Shown: positions 6,312-6,332 of the stretch, in pieces
Numbering within the stretch: the first letter of the stretch is position 1
Layout: each line of letters opens with the position of its first letter
Source of the DNA: JANNOG01 sp050329835
GTDB taxonomy: Bacteria > Actinomycetota > Actinomycetes > Actinomycetales > JBBAYJ01
Direction: 5' to 3'
DNA length: 6,332 bases
Assembly (NCBI GenBank): GCA_050329835.1
Contig: JBHJOJ010000260.1
Coordinates: 1 to 6,332, forward strand
Made by a program: the position numbers and the translations under genes
The notes under the pieces: model-generated
Told to the model about the DNA's origin: nothing
Database searches by the model: none
Seen by the model: the letters and a program-made list of their open reading frames with translations, nothing else

Positions 6312-6332
6312 GTGACCGTGACGGACGCCGAC
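6312..6332 (+). CDS. rsmH: Start of presumed rsmH (16S rRNA methyltransferase), truncated by window end
   Basis: Only seven codons are visible, reading MTVTDAD if the GTG at 6312 is the start. The upstream AGGAG at 6297-6301 (10-base spacer) or GAGAGG at 6301-6306 (5-base spacer) supports initiation here; an in-frame GTG at 6318 is an alternative. The residues alone do not identify the gene. The name rests on the nearly universal order mraZ-rsmH at the head of the dcw cluster. RsmH N4-methylates C1402 of 16S rRNA in the ribosomal P site. Confidence 0.6.

Overview
The window looks like chromosomal DNA from a very GC-rich actinobacterium. Codon third positions are almost all G or C, GTG starts are common, and the gene set is the one usually found at the upstream edge of the actinobacterial division and cell wall (dcw) cluster. 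A Geodermatophilaceae-like origin is my guess from overall style; the sequence alone does not prove it. I see no insertion sequence, tRNA, rRNA, CRISPR array or phage gene.

Layout from left to right: (1) A small DUF3040 membrane protein on the + strand (27-437). (2) Converging on it with only 21 bases between the stops, a three-gene operon on the - strand that reads right to left: a MoxR-type AAA+ ATPase (4242-5216), a DUF58 membrane protein (2894-4189), and a large multi-pass membrane transglutaminase of the TgpA/DUF3488 type (459-2897). The last two overlap by four bases. (3) A 484-base divergent intergenic region (5217-5700), whose right end carries a striking array of GTGG boxes spaced exactly 10 bp apart. 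(4) mraZ on the + strand (5701-6132), the transcriptional regulator that opens the dcw cluster. (5) A 179-base spacer with a long potential hairpin, followed by the first seven codons of the next gene, which from position should be rsmH (mraW).

The MoxR-DUF58-transglutaminase set is a widely recurring trio. The MoxR ATPase probably acts as a chaperone-like remodeller, with the DUF58 protein as its membrane partner and the transglutaminase as an extracytoplasmic effector, but the substrate is unknown. Its divergent placement next to mraZ suggests envelope biology and possibly shared regulation across the intergenic region. MraZ is expected to bind its own promoter. The phased GTGG array fits the direct-repeat operator known for MraZ in other bacteria, but it appears longer than the usual three or four boxes and is the most interesting non-coding feature here. 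I found no clear sign of a wholly new system. The genes are recognisable families, and the novelty is in the regulatory DNA and a few variant residues.
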